Source: Biscogniauxia marginata (lineage: Eukaryota > Ascomycota > Sordariomycetes > Xylariales > Xylariaceae). From it: a DNA stretch of 64,000 nucleotides. Below the pieces are notes generated by a model. The model ran no database searches and was not told where the DNA came from. It saw nothing but the letters and a program-made list of their open reading frames with translations. Positions 35,561 to 48,100 of the stretch are shown here, piece by piece. The stretch is from the NCBI GenBank assembly GCA_022695795.1, contig MU404060.1, positions 718,856 through 782,855 on the forward strand, read 5' to 3'. The stretch's first letter is position 1; the number at the start of each line of letters is the position of its first letter. The translations under genes were made by a program, and so were the position numbers.

Positions 35561-37514
35561 ATTCATTTCCCCCCCCCGCGTGCGCCCTCTCGCAGCAGAC
35601 AGGATAATAAAAGTGTAATCAGCCTTTTTTTAATGCCTCATCTCATCTCGGGGGCTGTCAGGCGTAGATTAGTTTCTTTTTTCTCTCTCCTTTTTCATGT
35701 ATAAGTTCGTCTGTGCTAAGTCTGCATTGCATGCATACACACATATATACATATCTAGTACATAATAGTATGTGCCTCGTGGTTTTGGGGGGGTGTTATA
35801 TATATATATATATTCCCGGTTAACTATCTAGAGCCAAGGCAAGGAGAAAAGTAGAGAAAAAGACAAAAGCAAGGTCACGGGGGTTATTGGCATCTCTCGG
35901 GCGAGACGAATAAAAATTCGGCCGAGTCCTTTTCCTCCGTAAAGGCCTTGTGTCGCACTTTAGTCGCTAGCTTAGGATATGGTGGTGACGATGACGGTGA
36001 CAAAGGTGATAACACAATAAGTAGAATTTATGCATAAAGCTAGGGAAATGTCCAGGAATCTAGTAGCATCTATCTCCCAAGGGCAGAGGGGGGGCGTCAT
36101 GAAAGTTTCTCGCAGCTTCTTGAAGCCTTCTTCCCCTCTTCCTCCTCTCCCCCTTTTTGTCTTTCCTCTGGAATTCCCTCACACGCGCCCCAGCCCTTAT
36201 CAGTCACCCTACACAGCGTCTCCTGTCTACTCCAGCATTTTTTCCCTCCCCCTTTCTGCATAAGAGTATTTCTTGCAACCCCTTGCAGAGTTGGTATGTT
36301 TTTTCTTAGATCAATATTGCATACTCTTTTTGTGCTGCGATGTGTAGGAGGGCTAGCTCGGAGTATGAGAGACCTGTAGTGGTATATATACACACACACA
36401 TACACATACGCCATACGCCATACGCGCATATAGCCTACTTAAGCACAGAGCTCTAGATGACTGCAGGGTTTTATTACCAAGCAGCAGTTCTTATTTGAAT
36501 GCGTAGGTATGTATACGTATATATATTCGGGACGTGTTCCTGTTGATTGATGAAGTGAGAGGGATGGACGGTAGGTAGGTAGTGTGTGCGGATGCTCTTG
36601 TCATGACGAGACCTATTTCGAGACTTCTTGTTCTCAAGGTCGTCGACCAAAATCCATCGACTGCTGCTCCCTCTCCCTACTCCAAACCCATCAAGTAGGA
36701 TATGAACCGCTGAGAGTATATACCAGAAATATAATAATGACGGAACGTGCTGCCTCGTGATGAGCGGCGGGAGCATTCCCCCTCGCCTCGGCTTCATCGC
36801 CAGTGGTCTGATCTCTCGGGTGTTCGCCTTCGGGATATCACCTCAGCGTGGGTGACGGTGTCGGGACGTCATCGTAGGGAAGTGATAATAGCCCGTGTAT
36901 ATATCAGCCATGTGTCCAGACGTCAATACAGAGCAGATCCTATCATACTTGACCTAACCCTGGCCTCCGCGAGTCCGCGTCTCCATAATGCGGAGGCAAG
37001 AGAGATTCAAGCTGTGCGTTGGCCGGGTCGTCCTCGATCCTCGCGTGCTATAACCGCTTCCTGTGCAGAGTAGCCACGACGTATCTAGATCGGATCTCTG
37101 TCCGATATCAGCCCAGACCCGATCCTCGACGGAAAAAAAAAGGGGGGGTAAGAACAAACCCCCATGCTATACCACGAGATCTTGTAAAGGCTTTCCAGGG
37201 CGGTGGCTGCTTTTCCCCGGAAAAGAAGGAAGCATGTAATGGCGAGACGATCTAGCGTGGCATTCCTTAATGTCTCCTTGCAGGGACGGGCTTCCCGGTA
37301 CGAGGCAGTGACACCGGTTCTTGGCCGTCGCTGATTCGCCTCCGGCTACGGGGGTCACAACAACTGCCCAGTCCCGGGGATGGAGGGAGGAACGTCGGCC
37401 GCCCCTCGTTCGTCACTAGGCTCGACATGCTTATCTCGGGCTGGCTCACGCTAACTGAATTTAATTGTAACCCTCGTCCCTCTTGTCTCCGGCCCCTTCC
37501 TACTCCCGCTCTCC

Positions 37515-37539
37515 AGGTAGGTAGGTAGGTAGGTAGGTA
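37515..37539. repeat. (AGGT)6 tetranucleotide microsatellite
   Basis: Six exact copies of AGGT, an expansion of the TAGGT word that is common in the spacers of this window. Confidence 0.9.
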
Positions 37540-40500
37540 TATGATAGCATAGTACATGACATGAATGCCACGTAGACACGCCTCATAGGGCACGCAAGCC
37601 TAACACGTAATGCCTACATGCCGAGTTCCTTGTGATTACTATACGTACGTTATCTTCTTCCTCGCCTGCCAGCTCACCTGCTGCTTACCCTACCTTTCCA
37701 ATCTAGAATGTAACTGAGGCACAGTCATACAGATCGATGAGCAAGAGCAAGGAAGGCTAGCAAGACAGGGGGGGACCTAAGTACATCGTCAATATCAGTA
37801 TATTTCTCCCCAGGCAAAAAAAAAGAAAAGAAAAAAAGCCATGCTTGCTTCAGCCCTCCCTCCCTTAATGTCCTCTTCACCTATTAGCATTGCTCCTATT
37901 GTATGCCACGGGATTCTTGTGTGACGGAAAACAGGCTTCGTATATTGGTGTCCCTCCTCTGTGCTTCCCGATTCGGTCTTAATACCTTCTCCAAATGGAG
38001 GTGTGCACAAAGGGGCGGACCAACAGATAAGTACCTCTTATATCACTCGTGGCGGAGATTCGAGATCGACTCATTCATATTGATGGCTACGTAGAGCACA
38101 GAGGTTCAGTCGGGCCGGCCAGTTGGGCTTGAGGGAAGAAAAGTGCGGTTACTCACGTATATTTGGTTTTTTTTTCAAGGTCGATCTATCTCCTATATCC
38201 TTCGTCGGAAGATAAACAACCCCAATATTATATCTGAGTAGACAATCAGATAGATATTAGACTTTTGTCGAGAGGCTTGTACAGAATTGTGTCTCAATAT
38301 TCGAGTATTAGTTAATTAGTTGTATCGGTTCTCCCGCTATTCCATGATTATAGGATATATTTCCTAGGAGAGAAGAGAGTACTTATTTCTTTTGTGCTGA
38401 CTCCATGTTGTTTCATGTCTGTGCAATGACTATGCATTCATACACCAATTGCGAGCATTGAAGGGACATCTTTCCTCTAGTGACACCGACTCGGGGGTAT
38501 AGTAGGTAGGCAATCCTTAAACTAGGTTAAAAGGGAATGACCTGGAATAGCTATAGTTCATGGTCACCTTAAATACCAAAGTCATAGCCTTATCATCTGT
38601 TTATTTTCCTTGAATTAGCTGATAAATCCAGTGTCATAGTATCCTTAGTGCTACGGCCACCGTGCTTCGTAGTACTTATATCTGAAGGCTAGACAGATGC
38701 TGAACGACTCCATCGTCTCACCAAACATATGAACACAGGACTGTTTAAATGACAGCCGGTAGTGATATGAAAATAAGGGAATGAGTTTTGTAGAATGGGT
38801 AGAAGGCCTTATGTTCCAAGTCAGAAAGTTTTCAGTTTCTTTGAGACTAGATCGAATCCTTCAAATGTTCGTGTGAGCCCGAGGAGACCCTTGGGGACCA
38901 TGCAGTAGCAAGACGTGTTGGTTACCATTCCGGTATGTTCGGTTCCGCGACTGGGTTGTCTCTAGATCTCTAATGAAAGGGGGTTGGCAATATTTGGAGG
39001 CGTATTACTTCAACTTGGGTATCATTGCTAGCAAAGCTCCACGCTGTTCTTTCATCGTCAAATTGCTTACAGCGCCACCTACGAAACATCATGCGCGTGT
39101 TTATCGTCCTTCTACGTCACATAGGCTCACCAAGGAGGGTAAGACTAGGCTATATTGTAAACATACCTCGTTTCATTATTTCTCGTTAAACAGAGAGAAT
39201 TTCTATCCACTCCGAGGCTGCAGTGCTATATCCCTCCCATCTTGTAATGGAGGTGTTATTGGCTAGCGCAGACCGTTACGGGTTCTTGTGAAGTCATAGC
39301 GAGGTGCCAAAGCGAGGTGTCAAATGGCTGAAGCTAGTAATTCATCAAATTACGGTACGACTAGACTGCCGCATCGTTCTCGTTCGTCTGCAGTGTATTT
39401 GGAGGCTTAAATTGGTCTAGTAAGCCTTATGCAGATACTACAGAAGGCTGAACATTGTACGCACGTGGTCAAAAGCATTGGTTCGAGCCACGTCATCGCT
39501 GTTGCTCCCTCCCGCCGGGGTGAAGATGCCGTCCAACATCACCACCAGCACGAAGGGCGTCACTGATGTCATGCAGTAGCCCCTTGTTCCCTTAGTCGGA
39601 AGCTACCGTGGCGGAAGAAAGCTATATTAAGCGAATAGTGCCGACAGTCTTGTGCCTCGGATACGGCTGTGCGGGATTGCTGAGCATATGTAGTCAGACA
39701 CAACCAAACTGCCCGGCTTGCTATTGTCCAGGTAAGGTGCAGCTGTATCCCATCACGAATGACGACTGTCGTTGACGTCGTTCGGGCCTGATAGCATGCT
39801 CCAGGGGCCAGGGGAGCACCATGTTAAGCAGTTGAGATGTGACAGCAAGGCATCCCTTGCATTTATCGCCGCATTGTTTTCCTATTCGTTCCCCCGCCGT
39901 TGGGTCTTGAATCGGCAATTAACGATCGGGCTAGGAACACAGCTTCTGAGGCAGGAATCTGGTATCCTGGTAGCGGTCAAGATTTGGTGGCCAGGTAGGG
40001 TGTGCGCGTGGGCGTTTAATACAGTATACAGCCGGTAATGGCACGCCTAGTAGAGGTATGCAATCTTGGAACGTGCAGGATCTTTCGGAGCTATTTGCAG
40101 GCAGACGGGATAGATCTGGATTTGGTCTGTGGCCTGTGGCCTGGTAGCACCGAAGATTCCAAGCGCCACGGCCTAAGTGCATGGGCGTACATGTAACGCA
40201 GGTATCTCGCATATATCTTATTGGTATCTTGCCCGAGTACGGCCTGGCGCCGCAGGAATATCGCAAGCTTGTCCGGAACGGAGTTGCGGACGGGAACATG
40301 ATAACAGGGATCCGTTTCGCATTTGCAGATCGGTTATCTTCCCCGCTAGTCTAACCATCTAGAAATGATATCAGTAGCGTTAGTGACGAAGTTTAGAAGC
40401 GCAAGGAAGAGGCACTGGCTGGACTCCTTACCAGAAGGGGCGGTAGCCCGTAGCTATTGCATATCATGCGAGATGGGGCCGGCCAACATGAGATGTGCAT

Positions 40501-41233
40501 CGGACGGAGCCAATGACAGGGGCAACCGGCTGCATGGAAGACCTGTGATCCAGTCTGGGCTGGTGGTGATCTACCCTACCAGCAGGCCGGATAGGAAAGA
40601 AGTCCCTCTGGGTCGTAGTAGGCGAAGCAAAGTTGTCAGCTGACGTCCTGATAGTTCCGGCACATACGACGCCCGGGATGGGCATCATCACCTTAGCACG
40701 AACCAAAGATGGGATCACCCCGCCCAGGTCCGATGGGAATTGGGGGTTGACATCTGAACGGATGACGATGTGACTTGGAGACCCCTCGAATCTCTCTTAG
40801 GTTCACTCTTAGCTCCTCTCTTGGTTACCCTTTAGGCTGGACCCCGAGAATGCCGGCCAATTCGACTAAGGCGCCAGGTTAAGCTGTTTGCGATGGCTGA
40901 GAGTAGTTTGATTAGGGGTCGTCGCAACTTTTACCAAGACGAGGGCATCCCCTATCACCCCTCCCTTCCCATCTCTCATCTCCCCACCTGCATGGTCGAT
41001 CACGATCGGCTTGGTCAACCCCACGGATAGCCCCGCATCGCCAGATCTTCAACGTTGCTGCGCGCCTAATGGTACCGTTCCCGCGATGTTTGTTTACGCA
41101 CGCACATAACTAACGTGTGGATACTTCACACCTTAAGGGATGCGAGGTGGGAGGAGGCACATACAACTGGCTGCCCACACTAGATCCTCTTCTTTCTTTT
41201 TTCACCAGAAGATGGGACGAAGCCTCTGTCGGG

Positions 41234-41257
41234 TAGAGGCAGAGGCAGAGGCAGAGG
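41234..41257. repeat. (AGAGGC)n short tandem repeat
   Basis: Three exact copies plus one variant of AGAGGC in a non-coding stretch. Confidence 0.8.
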
Positions 41258-42374
41258 TAGACCAGGTGGAACCTCTTAGCGGATGCGTTAATATACCTAA
41301 AGAGATCCGCACTCAGCTTGTTAGGTACCATCTGAGGTACGTGGGTACATAGCGGTCGGTCCAACCGTCGGTTAGCACGCAGTTACTAGATTGAGTAGGA
41401 CCCTTGGGACCGAAACGGGTTTGCCAGGAGGGGGTGCGCAGTCAGGATTCAAGATACACAGGTTGCATGCAGATGTCTTCAGATGCATGTACCACACGAG
41501 CGAACGCTGCCTCGCAGTGTCGGGCTTGAAGGTGTAACAACGAACATGGGCGCCAAGCTAGAGAGCCTGGCATGTGCCTTGGAAAGTGGCTGAGTTGAAT
41601 AGTTCGAAGCACCTATAGTGCCGCCGTCTGGTATGACAAGCTGCTGAGTTGGTGGTTATTGGAGAGATGCATTGTGTAGGAAAAGAGAGACGGGGAGAGA
41701 GAGCGGGAAGATGATGAAAGAAAGAACGGTGCATCCACCTCCTCCACCCCCTGGATGTCGAAAGTACATACCCTAGGTACACGTGTACCCAGGTACCTTC
41801 CCAACCTACGCTACACCACTCGGGGAAACTTTATTCGCAATTACGCTGCTTCCACCGCAACATGTACATTGTTGCAAGTATTTTAGGGGCCGACTTACAC
41901 ACCGAGCCGTACGTAGCTTCACTAGAATAGGTACCTATAGCCAAGGTAGCGCGGGTGGGCTCAGGCAGGCGCGTACTGTACATCTCCAGCTGGGCCCGTC
42001 TAATTTTTGAATGTCTTGGGTTGGACTTTTTGCACTGGAACCAGACTTCCAGCAACGATTCCATAATTCCATAACTCCATAAACCCGTCAACCCGCAACT
42101 CCATAAATTGGACCACCTCCCGTCTCCCCAGGCTTGAGAGACAGCAATCCGCTTCCATCAACTTCTCTCTGACAGAACGAAACTCGACTAGTAAGTTAAG
42201 CCCTCTGCCTGCCCCTCAGCTCTGCCCCTCAACCTCGGTCTTCCCACTGACTCCCCCACGCATAAAGACGCTAAACGTCCCACTCGTTTACCAGGTCGAT
42301 TAGCCCAACTCGAACCACTCGGACCAGTCTCGTTACTTTCTTCCCACCGCCAGAACAACAAACCTACTATCACC

Positions 42375-43072
42375 ATGGGCGTCACCAAGACAGTCATCCA
42401 GGAGGGCTCCGGTGCCCAGCCCACGCCGGGCCAGACCGTCACCATCGAGTACACGGGCTGGCTCAAGGACACGAGCCAGCCGGACAACAAGGGATCAAAG
42501 TAAGTGCATAGCTGAAGACCGAGAGAACAATGGAACGAAGCACAGAGCTACCCCTCCATCCCGCCTTGGCGCTGTAGCTTTTGCGCTGTGACGGTGACGT
42601 CAAAGTCGCTGTGCCTGTGATTGGTCGCTTTACTAACCCGCCAACCAACCACCAACAGGTTCGACTCTTCTGTCGGTCGCGGCGACTTCGTCACCAAGAT
42701 TGGTGTCGGCCAGGTTATCAAGGGTGCGTACTGTTTACTAATCAGCCCGTCCCTCTGACGCAATTGCTGATGGCACATAGGCTGGGACGAGGGTGTCACC
42801 CAGATGAAGGTTGGCGAGAAGGCAACTCTGGACATTTCTAGCGACTACGGCTACGGCGCTCGGTACGCTCGCTTTTTTCTCACTTCGACCCCTGCCAATC
42901 CTATACAAATACATCGAACATGATTAGCTGACCAGCACGTACAGCGGTTTTACCGGCCACATCCCACCCAATGCCGACTTGATCTTGTAAGTTGTTCCGC
43001 TCTCAGGTGGCCGAGTCTTCCCATACTAATGCCTCATCACACAGCGATGTTCACCTGAAGAAGGTTCAGTAA
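42375..43072 (+). CDS. FPR1: FKBP12 peptidyl-prolyl cis-trans isomerase
   Basis: Cytosolic proline isomerase of 113 aa, the binding partner of FK506 and rapamycin. Five exons: 42375-42499, 42659-42723, 42781-42862, 42945-42986 and 43045-43072; all junctions keep frame. The protein reads [20 protein letters not shown] at the start, then [54 protein letters not shown] and ends KKVQ. These include the classical ligand-pocket aromatic and aliphatic residues (Tyr, Phe, Val-Ile, Trp, Tyr). The length equals a single-domain FKBP12, with no signal or organelle extension. The start codon sits in a good context (CACCATGG). It is convergent with the ABC transporter, with tRNA-Pro between them. Four introns in so short a gene are typical of filamentous ascomycetes. 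Confidence 0.97.
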
Positions 43073-44495
43073 ACGCATTCCGCGGCGTTTGTTAGCGGCT
43101 CACGGACTTGGTGTAGTCTAACAGATAGATCGCTGGCAGGAGGCTCTCTCGTTGTCATTGGGGTATTTGCTCGATACGGCATTCGTTAGGGAGGTTTACG
43201 TGTGAGGAGGCACAAATCTGACAATCGTTCATCATTACTTCTTCTACTCGCTTGTAGTATATCTTCGTGATACCGTTCATATAAGCCTCGGGCTCCCACT
43301 TATGTCACTTGTACTAAATTCACGTCTTGGGTTCGAAAGGGTGGCTTCATGTTCGTAAGGATGTGTTAGTAGTTCTTGGGGAATGTAGCCCCCTCGTCAT
43401 CCTGCCGTGGCTTGTTGCATGAAGCCATGCACTTGGCTGAAAAGTAACCAACCCCCTCCAACTGCATCTCTGTTGCACAGCAGCTCACCGAATACTCGTC
43501 CGGATACAGCTGGTTCCTCAAAATAGGCAACGGCCGTCGATATCGTGAATGCCAGGTGCCTATTTTGTCCAAGATAACAACCTCTCTCCCGCCAACTGCT
43601 ATTACCAAAAAAAATTATAAGAAGAAAAAACAAGAGATAGAGGGAAGAGAAGAGGCGCAGCTTCTACCCCTACCCCCGGATCACATCATTTTCGCTTAAT
43701 CTGGATGAGCACGGCGTAGAAAATTACCTGTTCCTTTTTTTCTTCTTGTCTTCAGACTAACCCCCGACCCTCCGTTGCTGTCGTACGTACGAACCCCCTT
43801 TTTTGTGACGGACGTAACTACCTACCTCGGTAGTTGTTAGTAAACCACTTTATTGATGAATGGGGGAGATCTCTCCTCTCGTCCCTGTTCCTGTCTGCGA
43901 TCGCCCGCAACGGCTGCGGTCAAGCCGTTTTTTTTCGCGGCCACCCGCGCGCCCCCCCCCCCCCAATTCTCGTGTATGCGTGTCACCACCATCGAAACGA
44001 AAAGAAAAAATAAAGAAAGACAGAAAAAGTGACAAGAACTAAATTAAGGCAAACAAAAAACAAACAAACAGACAGACAGACAGACATAAGCATAGTTTCT
44101 TATATTAATGTGACAGATAACTTTATTATATTCTACGAGTATAGAGCGAAAACGAGGAAGGAATAGGAGCAAAGATCCAGCTCGGTCTCGGTCTCGGCCT
44201 TGGCCTTGTATAATAGGTACTTGGCTACGATAGATAGTACGACTTATTTACCATGCAGACGTAGAGGTTATATGTATGTCACCAGCTGCCAAGATATAAC
44301 ATACTACTTGCACTTTGAACAAACAATCGTTATCCTCCGAGAGGTATTATATTTTATTAATAATAATAAATCCTTAAACTAACCCCCATCTTACTCTAAC
44401 TCACCTTTCTGGCGTTTATTTTTCACAAGCTCACGCACGGACTCCAGGAATATAAAACAGAAAAAAGGAGAAGCAAATAAAAAATTAACTCAAAT
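43073..44495. other. 3' flank of FKBP12 and spacer
   Basis: No gene seen. There is a 13-base C run at 43952-43964 preceded by T-rich sequence, a short (ACAG)n repeat at about 44069-44086, and AT-rich DNA near 44340-44370. Confidence 0.5.
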
Positions 44496-44592
44496 GGGCT
44501 CAGCCGGGATTTGAACCCGGGACCCCTTGCATCCACTTTTAGAGTGAAGGGAGTTACCCGAAGCAAGGATCATACGACTAGACCACTGAGCC
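44496..44592 (-). tRNA. tRNA-Pro(CGG) with intron
   Basis: Minus strand. Acceptor strands GGCTCAG (44586-44592) and CTGAGCC pair perfectly, with discriminator C at 44496. The D arm reads GGTCTAGTCGTATGATC. The anticodon stem CTTGC/GCAAG encloses loop TTCGGG-T, giving anticodon CGG. The T arm is CCGGGTTCAAATCCCGG, a perfect stem with a standard loop. An intron of about 25 bases lies after position 37, the usual place, and separates TTCGGG from TGCAAG. It reads proline CCG codons. All stems close, so I regard it as functional. Confidence 0.95.
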
Positions 44593-45101
44593 GATTCGCT
44601 GTTCACCCCAATTGGCTTGCATGCCGAAACCATTTTATCGCATGTTATATAGTCTGACAATATCTGCTGCTAGCTATACCTCGTAGTTTTCCTATTGTTT
44701 GGTCACGAAATTAACGACTTTCTCTTATTTTATTTGCTTCCTAAGAAAAATGAAGAGACAAATATTGAAAAAAATCAATTTTAGTTATTAGTTATTATTA
44801 GAAAGCCTTGTGAAATTTTCTTTTCACATTTTCGTCATTTATCGTGTGTTGCGAACTTTGGCCTCTTTTTAAATGGGAAGACGAGCTGCCCTCGTCACTT
44901 ATATCAAGGCAACGCAAGGAGGGCTTTCTTCGAGAACCTTTATATTTCCAGCATTCCGCAGGAATAATAATTGATTAATTGATTAGGAAAATTCCGATTC
45001 AATCAATACACGAGTTCTATATGTCTATCTACCTAACGTGTAGTAGTAGTTATAAATTGTTTTATACCCCGGGCAAAACCCCCAATATGCTACCTACCCT
45101 T
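44593..45101. other. spacer, AT-rich
   Basis: No gene seen. A/T-rich sequence between the tRNA and the stop codon of the ABC transporter, including its probable 3' untranslated region. Confidence 0.5.
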
Positions 45102-48100
45102 TTACAACTTCGTATTGATCAGATTTTCCAGGTCCTCAAACTCCCCACTGTGTCTCATCATGTCGTAGAACTGCCCCTTGGCCTCGTAAAGCTCCTTCGG
45201 GCTTCCGACCCTGCGAAGTTTTTTGTCAGCAACGCCGACACTCAACAGGAGAAAACAACAATAATATCATTTTGCAAACTTACTCTAGAACCGAGCCCGC
45301 GCTCATCACCACCACGCGGTCATAGTCGATTATTGTCTTAAGCCGGTGCGCGATTGTGACCAGCGTCCTATCCCTGCCGTGCTCGCTGAGCTCCTTCCGT
45401 AGGACCTCCTGTATGCCTTGATCCGTTTCGTAGTCCATGCTTGCCGTCGCCTCGTCGAGCAGCATCAACTTGCTCTTCCTCACCAGCGCCCTGCATAGGG
45501 AGAGGACTTGACGCTGACCGTGGGAGAAGTTCTCGCCTTTTGGCTTGACCGTCGTCGCTAGATTAATGCCCAAGTCTGCCGGTGGCCGGTCAGAGCCGAA
45601 ACCATGACCGTTGGCCTGATCGTGCCCGTTCGGGGCGTGCTCGTCGCCCTGATGGAACTGGAAAGACGCAATGCCGCTGCAGTACTGTAGTGCTTTTTCG
45701 ACTATCTCCTTAGGGATCTCGTCCGTCGGGTCAAGGTTTGAGCCCACATCTCCATTGAATAGCACCGCCTCCTGAGGAATGATGGTGAGTGCTTCTCGAA
45801 GCTTCCTGCGCGGAAAGCTCGTGATATCGACACCATCAAACAAAATTTGACCTGATACAACATTTGTGAAGCGCAGGAGGGAAAGAACCAACTTGAAGAA
45901 TACACATTAGCCATATAATCCGGAATTAAATCCGTAGACATCAGGATAGTGATAATTAGGTGGGGGGAGACAAAAATTGTTTTTAGAGAAGCACTCTCAA
46001 CTTACTGTACTCTTGCCAGAGCCAGTCCGCCCAACAATAGCCACTCTTTCGCCAGCGGAGAACTTCAGGTTGATGTTCTTCAAAATTTCTGGTCCTTCTA
46101 GGTCGTACTTAATAGTTACATCCCGAAACTCGACCTCGCCACTCCTCGGCCAGTCCTTAGGCAAGACTGCCTGCGGGTGGTCGCTATAGGAGCCAGCATC
46201 CTTATACTCATCCGGCTTTTCTTCTGGTTCTACGGCAGCATATTCTCGGACTCGGTGGTACTATTGTTGCGTTAGTACTGCTTACTATATTTTAATAAGG
46301 GACCTGACAAGTCGTGGACGTACGCTTTGTAGCTCGACTTCGAGCTCGTTACCAGCTCTGACAAGCATGATGATGAGTTGACTAAGAGTCTAACGATGCG
46401 ATTAGTAAGTTGTGTATGATCACGGAGATGAATACTTGCCGTTGCGTTGGTTAGCGAAAACCCAACAACGCCCACTGCTACTAGACCGGCTTTCGACACT
46501 GCTATGGCACCCGCCGCGACAGTGACTAAAGTCGTCATCATGTCGACCTTAAGCGCTACCCAACGGTTACAATTGTACTGCGCCTCTGAAGCTACCGAAA
46601 ATCTTCGAAGTTTCTCTGCAAGTTGGTTGCCAAAGACCCGGGGCATATTGGCGCGGGCACGAATAATAGGTAGTCCAGCCAGACTGTCGGCGAACTGGGC
46701 AAAAAGAGGTGATTGCGACGACGACACAAGCCGCTTGACTGCCACCGCCGTCCTCGTATAGAGTTCTCCGGCGACTATACCGGCTATACAACAAGCTGCA
46801 GCGGGAAGCATGAAGATAGGAAGTACCGAACCAACTGCTACAACCTGGAAGCCTAGGCGAATTAGTGCCTCGAGACACATCCGAAGCATTCCCGCCAGGG
46901 ATGTGTCAATTGAGTTCATATCGCGCGAGAATCTGTTAACGATACGACCGACAGGTGTCGTCTTGTACCAAGAAAGAGGGACGCTCATCACAGCTTTCAT
47001 GAATGTAGTGTGTAGAGTTCGTGCTGCGTACCAACCTCCACTTTCGTAGGCTATGTATGTCAGACCGCTAAATATGATATCTGCCATGCTCCACGCCGCA
47101 TAGATGCCAAGATAGAATGCAATATCATAGGCATCATCTTTTCCGTAGGCATCAACCCAGACGGCGATCCACAAACCCGTTCCAATGAAGGAGGCCGTGC
47201 TGAGAGTGCTCATGATGATAGCAAGCATTGCGTAGAAGGGGCTGCCGAAGAGCCGCATATACGAGAAAACTTGGAAAGCTATGTCAATTGCTGTGATGCT
47301 GCGAGACGGGCAAGCGTTTGAATAGAGTCGGGGACAGGGAGGGTGAATACTTACACTGAAAACGTGCAGTCGGGCCAGTCTTTAAAGCTTCCTCTGTGAC
47401 TTCATCGCGGCGTTTGGCTTCTGTTGTCTTGAGATGGCCATTAGAGGACCCGTTGGCAGCCGTACCATTAGTCTCAGTCACGTTATTCGTAGTTGTTTCT
47501 GAGATCAAGTCGACATTTCCCTCGTCAAATAGAGTCTTGTCGAGTGTTACAGTCTTCCGAACAATGCCTAAGTTCTGTTGAATATCCTTGATTAAGCCAT
47601 TTTCCAGAGTGATGGACAGATCTGCCTGTGGGGCAATCCATGGCAGTTGAGTAACAAGCACGACCGTTCTCCCCTTTAACAGATCACCACAAAAGGCTTC
47701 TTTCCACAATGATGACGAGGTTTTAGCATCAAGTGCTGAGAAGATGTCGTCAAGGAGGATGACAGGGGCCTTTGAATAAAGAGCTCGAGCAAGAGCTACG
47801 CGTGATTTCTGACCACCGGACAACGAGGCACCATTCTCACCTACTTCGGTTTCGTCTCGTTCAGGAAACTCATTAAAGTCGATTGGTAACCCGCACGCAT
47901 TGATGACCTGGTCATATCGCACCTGCTCGAAGGGACTATTGAAAAGAATGTTTTCGCGGATAGTCTCATTCTGTAACCATGGGCTTTGAGATGCATATGC
48001 GATGTCTTTCGGACAAGTGATAGAACCGTTCTCGAGTAAGGTCTCGCCGAGTATTGCCATCAGCAATGTCGATTTCCCACTGCCACTTTGACCCATCACC

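Larger units (their letters stand above)
29969..42374. other. 12.4-kb gene-poor stretch
   Basis: I find no supportable protein gene. It contains simple repeats (listed separately), a perfect 15-bp hairpin at 34266-34300, a 14-bp palindrome at 41776-41789, and pyrimidine-rich tracts around 34600-36300. Frames such as 31821-32372, 33533-33985 and 30564-30938 show no domains or splice logic. One short hydrophobic minus-strand frame (about 32206-32355) might be a gene remnant. The left part probably includes the long promoter of the Msb2-like gene and the right end that of FKBP12. Confidence 0.5.

Noticed and set aside
43952..43964. 13-base C run
   Set aside because: An ordinary homopolymer; its length is error-prone in sequencing and it carries no further signal.
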